Below, one piece after another: positions 61,251 to 64,000 of a DNA stretch of 64,000 nucleotides. The stretch spans positions 4,160,501 to 4,224,500 of the forward strand of contig NZ_JAPEMI010000001.1 of the NCBI RefSeq assembly GCF_026342835.1, written 5' to 3'. Position numbers and translations under genes: made by a program. The stretch is from Streptomyces sp. NBC_00154. GTDB taxonomy: Bacteria; Actinomycetota; Actinomycetes; Streptomycetales; Streptomycetaceae. The first letter of the stretch is position 1, and each line of letters starts with the position of its first letter. The notes below the pieces were generated by a model that saw nothing but the letters and a program-made list of their open reading frames with translations, was not told the DNA's origin and searched no databases.

Positions 61251-62930
61251 ATGGGGAGCGCAGGCACCGTCGCGGAGTTCGTACAGCGCCAATGGGGCGA
61301 CCACCGGCCCGGGTTGAGGCATGAGGACACCGTCCTCAGTCACCATCAGGTCGCCGCCGGCGCTGCTGCACGGGCGGCGCTCCTGGTGGATCTGCTGCCG
61401 GCGGGCAGCGAACCTCACCTGGGGGTGCTGCTCGACAACACCCCCGAATTCCCCATGTGGTTGAGCGCGGCGGCCCTGGCCGGGGCCGCCGTTGCGGGCA
61501 TCAACCCGACCCGGCGCGGCGCCGAGCTGGCCCGCGACATCATGCACACCGACTGCAGGGTCCTGGTCACCGAACGCGCGCACCTGCCGTTGCTCGACGG
61601 GCTCGATCTGCCGGGCGTACGGGTGCTGGTCACCGACACCGACGCGTACGCCGAGCTGCTCGCCGGCTACGCGGGGGCCGAGCCGGGCGAGGCGGTGCTC
61701 GGGGAGGTCCGGTCCGCCACCCGCATGCTGCTCTACTTCACCTCCGGGTCGACCGGTGCGCCCAAGGCCGCGATCTGCACCCAGGGGCGGCTGGCTGCGG
61801 CCGGGCAGTCGCTGGTCGACCACTTCGGGGTCCGGCGCGACGACGTCCACTACGTCTGCATGCCGATGTTCCACGGCAACGCCGTGATCGCCGACTGGGC
61901 CCCCGCACTGGCCGGCGGCGCCTCGGTCGCCCTGCGCCGCCGCTTCTCGGCCTCCGGCTTTCTCGACGACGTACGGGCGTACGGCGCCACGTACTTCACC
62001 TATGTCGGCCGCGCCGTGCAGTACCTGCTGGCCACTCCCGAGCGCCCCGACGACCGTGACCATCCGCTGCGACTCGGCTTCGGCACCGAGGCGGGTGCCG
62101 TGGACGCGGCAAGGTTCCGGGAGCGGTTCGGGGTGCGGCTGGTGGAGGGGTACGGATCCTCCGAGGGCGGCGCGGCGATCCAGCGGACCCCGGACACCCC
62201 GGCGGGTGCCATCGGGCGGGCCTCCGCCCGGGACGATCTCGCTGTCGTCGACCCCGAGACCGGCGAGGAGCGCGCCGCCGCGGTCCTCGACGAGGACGGA
62301 CGACTGGTCAACGGCGCCGAGGCCATAGGGGAGTTGGTCAACCGGGGTCGTACCCCTTTCGAGGGCTACTGGCGCAACGCGGAGGCGGACGCGGCGCGGG
62401 TGCGCGGCGGCTGGTACTGGACCGGGGACCTGTTCTTCCGCGACCTCGACGGCTTCCTCTACTTCGCGGGCCGCACGGACGACCGGCTGCGCGTCGACAG
62501 CGAGAACCTGGCGGCCGCGATGATCGAGAACATCCTGGCCCGCTGGGGGGACGCGGCGGCCGTCGCGGTGTACGCGGTGCCGGACCCGGTGGCCGGCGAC
62601 CAGGTGATGGCGGCGCTGGCACTGCGTGAGGGGGCGGCGTTCGACCCGGCCGCCTTCGCCGCGTTCCTGGCGGCCCAGCCGGATCTGGGGACGAAGATGG
62701 CTCCCCGCTTCGTGCGGATCGTCCCGGCGATGCCGGTCACGGCGACGAACAAGGTGCACCGGGTCGCGCTCCGCCGCGAGGGCTTCCGGAGCACGGACCC
62801 GGTGTGGTGGAACGGGGTGGGCGGTGGTGAGTACGGCCCGTTGGGGGGCGAGGAACTGGCCGGCCTGCTCGCCGAGTACGAGGCGCACGGACGCACCGCC
62901 CTCCTGTCCTCGATCTCCCCCATGGCCTGA
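61251..62930 (+). CDS. AMP-forming acyl-CoA synthetase/ligase
   Basis: 559 residues. The adenylate-forming motifs are LLYFTSGSTGAPKAAICTQ (P-loop, about 160-178), VEGYGSSEGGAAI (A5), WYWTGDLFFRDLDGFLYFAG (A7) and RTDDRLRVDSENLAAAMIEN (A8), with the catalytic Lys in TNKVHRVALR. It activates a carboxylic (fatty) acid as acyl-AMP and probably acyl-CoA; the chain specificity is unknown. ATG 61251 has TAACGT (61237-61242) 8 nt upstream and no RBS, a leaderless start. The frame upstream runs through the LPMO gene. Confidence 0.9.
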   Translation: MGSAGTVAEFVQRQWGDHRPGLRHEDTVLSHHQVAAGAAARAALLVDLLPAGSEPHLGVLLDNTPEFPMWLSAAALAGAAVAGINPTRRGAELARDIMHTDCRVLVTERAHLPLLDGLDLPGVRVLVTDTDAYAELLAGYAGAEPGEAVLGEVRSATRMLLYFTSGSTGAPKAAICTQGRLAAAGQSLVDHFGVRRDDVHYVCMPMFHGNAVIADWAPALAGGASVALRRRFSASGFLDDVRAYGATYFTYVGRAVQYLLATPERPDDRDHPLRLGFGTEAGAVDAARFRERFGVRLVEGYGSSEGGAAIQRTPDTPAGAIGRASARDDLAVVDPETGEERAAAVLDEDGRLVNGAEAIGELVNRGRTPFEGYWRNAEADAARVRGGWYWTGDLFFRDLDGFLYFAGRTDDRLRVDSENLAAAMIENILARWGDAAAVAVYAVPDPVAGDQVMAALALREGAAFDPAAFAAFLAAQPDLGTKMAPRFVRIVPAMPVTATNKVHRVALRREGFRSTDPVWWNGVGGGEYGPLGGEELAGLLAEYEAHGRTALLSSISPMA

Positions 62931-63014
62931 AGGGCATCGGAGGGGCCCCTCGACGGGCCCGAAACTCGAACCCGTCCGGCGAACGAGAACGGACAAGGTG
63001 ACGTGGACGGCCCT

Positions 63015-64000
63015 TCAGTGCGTCGGGGCCAGTTGCTTCCGGGCCCCACTGCCGTGCCGCAGAAGTGCCACGGCGAGCGCCGCTCCCGCCAGCAGAATCA
63101 GCGATCCCGCCACCGACGCGTACTGCATGCTGTGCACGAACGCCTCCCGGCCCGCCGAGATCAGCGACGCGTCCCCCGTGGCCAGCGCCCCCGGCAGGGT
63201 CTTGCGGGCGGCCTCCGGTGCGGAGTCCGGCAGGTCCGCTCCGTACACCGCGGTGGCGACCGCGCCCAGCAGCGCCATGCCCATCGCGCCGCCGAACTCC
63301 TGACCGGTCTCCAGCAGCGACGCGGCCGAACCGGCCTTCTCCGGCGGGGCGGTCGCCAGCGCCAGGTCCGAGACGAGCGCCATGACGGTGACGATGCCCG
63401 AGCTCATCACGGCCGAGCCGATGAGCAGCAGCCACAGCGAGTCCGTGTCGGACAGGGCCAGCAGAGCGAACCCGGCGGCGGCGATGACGAATCCGGCGGA
63501 GATGACCTGCATACGGTCGATCCGCTGGGCGATCGCCGTGGCCGTCGGCGCCGCGGCTCCCACCGCCAGCGACGGGGCCAGGCTCCACAGGGCGGCCTCC
63601 ATCGTGGACATGCCGAGCACCGACTGGAGGTACTGGGTGGTGAAGAAGGCGGAGCCCATCATCGCGAAGGCGGCGAGGGAGTTGAGGCCGATTCCGGCGG
63701 CGAAGCCCTTCCCGCGGAACAGCTCCCGGCTGATCATCGCATCGTCGCGGACGCGCTGGCGGCGGACGAAGACCCAGCCGACGAGCAGGCCGACGGCGAT
63801 GAGCAGGGCGTTGCGCGCGTCGAGACCGTGGGCGGCGCTCTCCTTGACACCGTAGATGACGGGGAGCACGGCGCCCATCGACAGCGGCACGCTCCACAGG
63901 TCGAACCGCCCCGGGTTCGGGTCCTTGAACTCCGGGACCAGCACCGGCACCAGAACCAGCAGCAGCACCATCGCCGGCACATTGATCAGGAAGACCGAGC
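63015..64000 (-). CDS. MFS drug-efflux transporter (DHA2-type), partial
   Basis: The gene continues past base 64000. The visible 328 residues begin SVFLINVPAMVLLLVLVPVL, the end of the sixth-span region of DHA2/EmrB proteins, and then cover about eight further spans (SMGAVLPVIYGVKESAAHG, NALLIAVGLLVGWVFVRRQ, GLNSLAAFAMMGSAFFTTQY and others). The C-terminus is RKQLAPTH. It probably exports drugs or metabolites. No regulator is visible on this side, and the gene converges on the acyl-CoA synthetase gene. Confidence 0.9.
   Translation of the reverse strand, partial: SVFLINVPAMVLLLVLVPVLVPEFKDPNPGRFDLWSVPLSMGAVLPVIYGVKESAAHGLDARNALLIAVGLLVGWVFVRRQRVRDDAMISRELFRGKGFAAGIGLNSLAAFAMMGSAFFTTQYLQSVLGMSTMEAALWSLAPSLAVGAAAPTATAIAQRIDRMQVISAGFVIAAAGFALLALSDTDSLWLLLIGSAVMSSGIVTVMALVSDLALATAPPEKAGSAASLLETGQEFGGAMGMALLGAVATAVYGADLPDSAPEAARKTLPGALATGDASLISAGREAFVHSMQYASVAGSLILLAGAALAVALLRHGSGARKQLAPTH

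Noticed and set aside
1..64000. CRISPR arrays, secondary-metabolite clusters or prophage
   Set aside because: No evenly spaced direct repeats, no PKS/NRPS/terpene genes and no phage structural genes were seen in the window.

Overview
The window is chromosomal DNA of a Streptomyces-type actinomycete. GC content is very high with strong G/C preference at third codon positions, many starts are GTG, and several genes look leaderless (a -10 box 6-8 nt before the start codon and no ribosome binding site). The gene families are typical of Streptomyces: WhiJ-type XRE/DUF397 pairs, class E and F sortases, a cslA-glxA-cslZ locus, and DUF1707, DUF445 and DUF3311 proteins. The 5' end cuts an ABC transporter ATPase gene and the 3' end cuts an MFS efflux gene.

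Layout. 1-11.3 kb is ordinary chromosome: ABC ATPase, DUF1707 protein, SGNH esterase, DUF445 membrane protein, an MFS exporter with its TetR repressor behind a long palindromic operator, a lipoprotein, an SDR, a cupin and an NAD-malic enzyme. 11.6-29.2 kb is accessory: secreted and regulatory orphans, transposase fragments (IS5-like near 13.8 kb, IS66-like near 25.6 kb), an LCP protein, a frameshifted carbohydrate-binding remnant, a WhiJ-like regulatory trio with a TTA codon, and two blocks resembling defence genes. The first block is a MORC/MutL-like GHKL ATPase followed by a Z1 helicase; the second is a PLD nuclease-DEAD helicase-DUF3427 protein.

29.3-41.8 kb returns to ordinary chromosome: SEC-C protein, class E sortase, DUF3311 plus sodium:solute symporter, a divergent MFS/HxlR pair with paired operators, a second YidC, an FAH-family hydrolase, a Gfo/Idh/MocA-UPF0303 operon divergent from a ROK repressor, and a surface protein ending in an LAXTG sorting signal. 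41.9-48.5 kb is a 2-aminoethylphosphonate-type operon: GntR/UTRA regulator, FAD amine oxidoreductase, phosphonatase-like HAD enzyme, and ABC ATPase, two permeases and a binding protein.

48.6-62.9 kb holds a HAD phosphatase, a secreted protein with a class F sortase, and the csl locus: cslZ (GH6), glxA (copper radical oxidase) and cslA (GT2 synthase). After tRNA-Lys come an NlpC/P60-like peptidoglycan protein, an SPFH protein with a 96-bp tandem duplication, and an AA10 LPMO preceded by two DasR-type (dre-like) boxes. An acyl-CoA synthetase-like gene and the cut MFS gene close the window. The csl block probably makes, oxidises and trims a beta-glucan at hyphal tips, and LPMO expression may answer to N-acetylglucosamine signalling.
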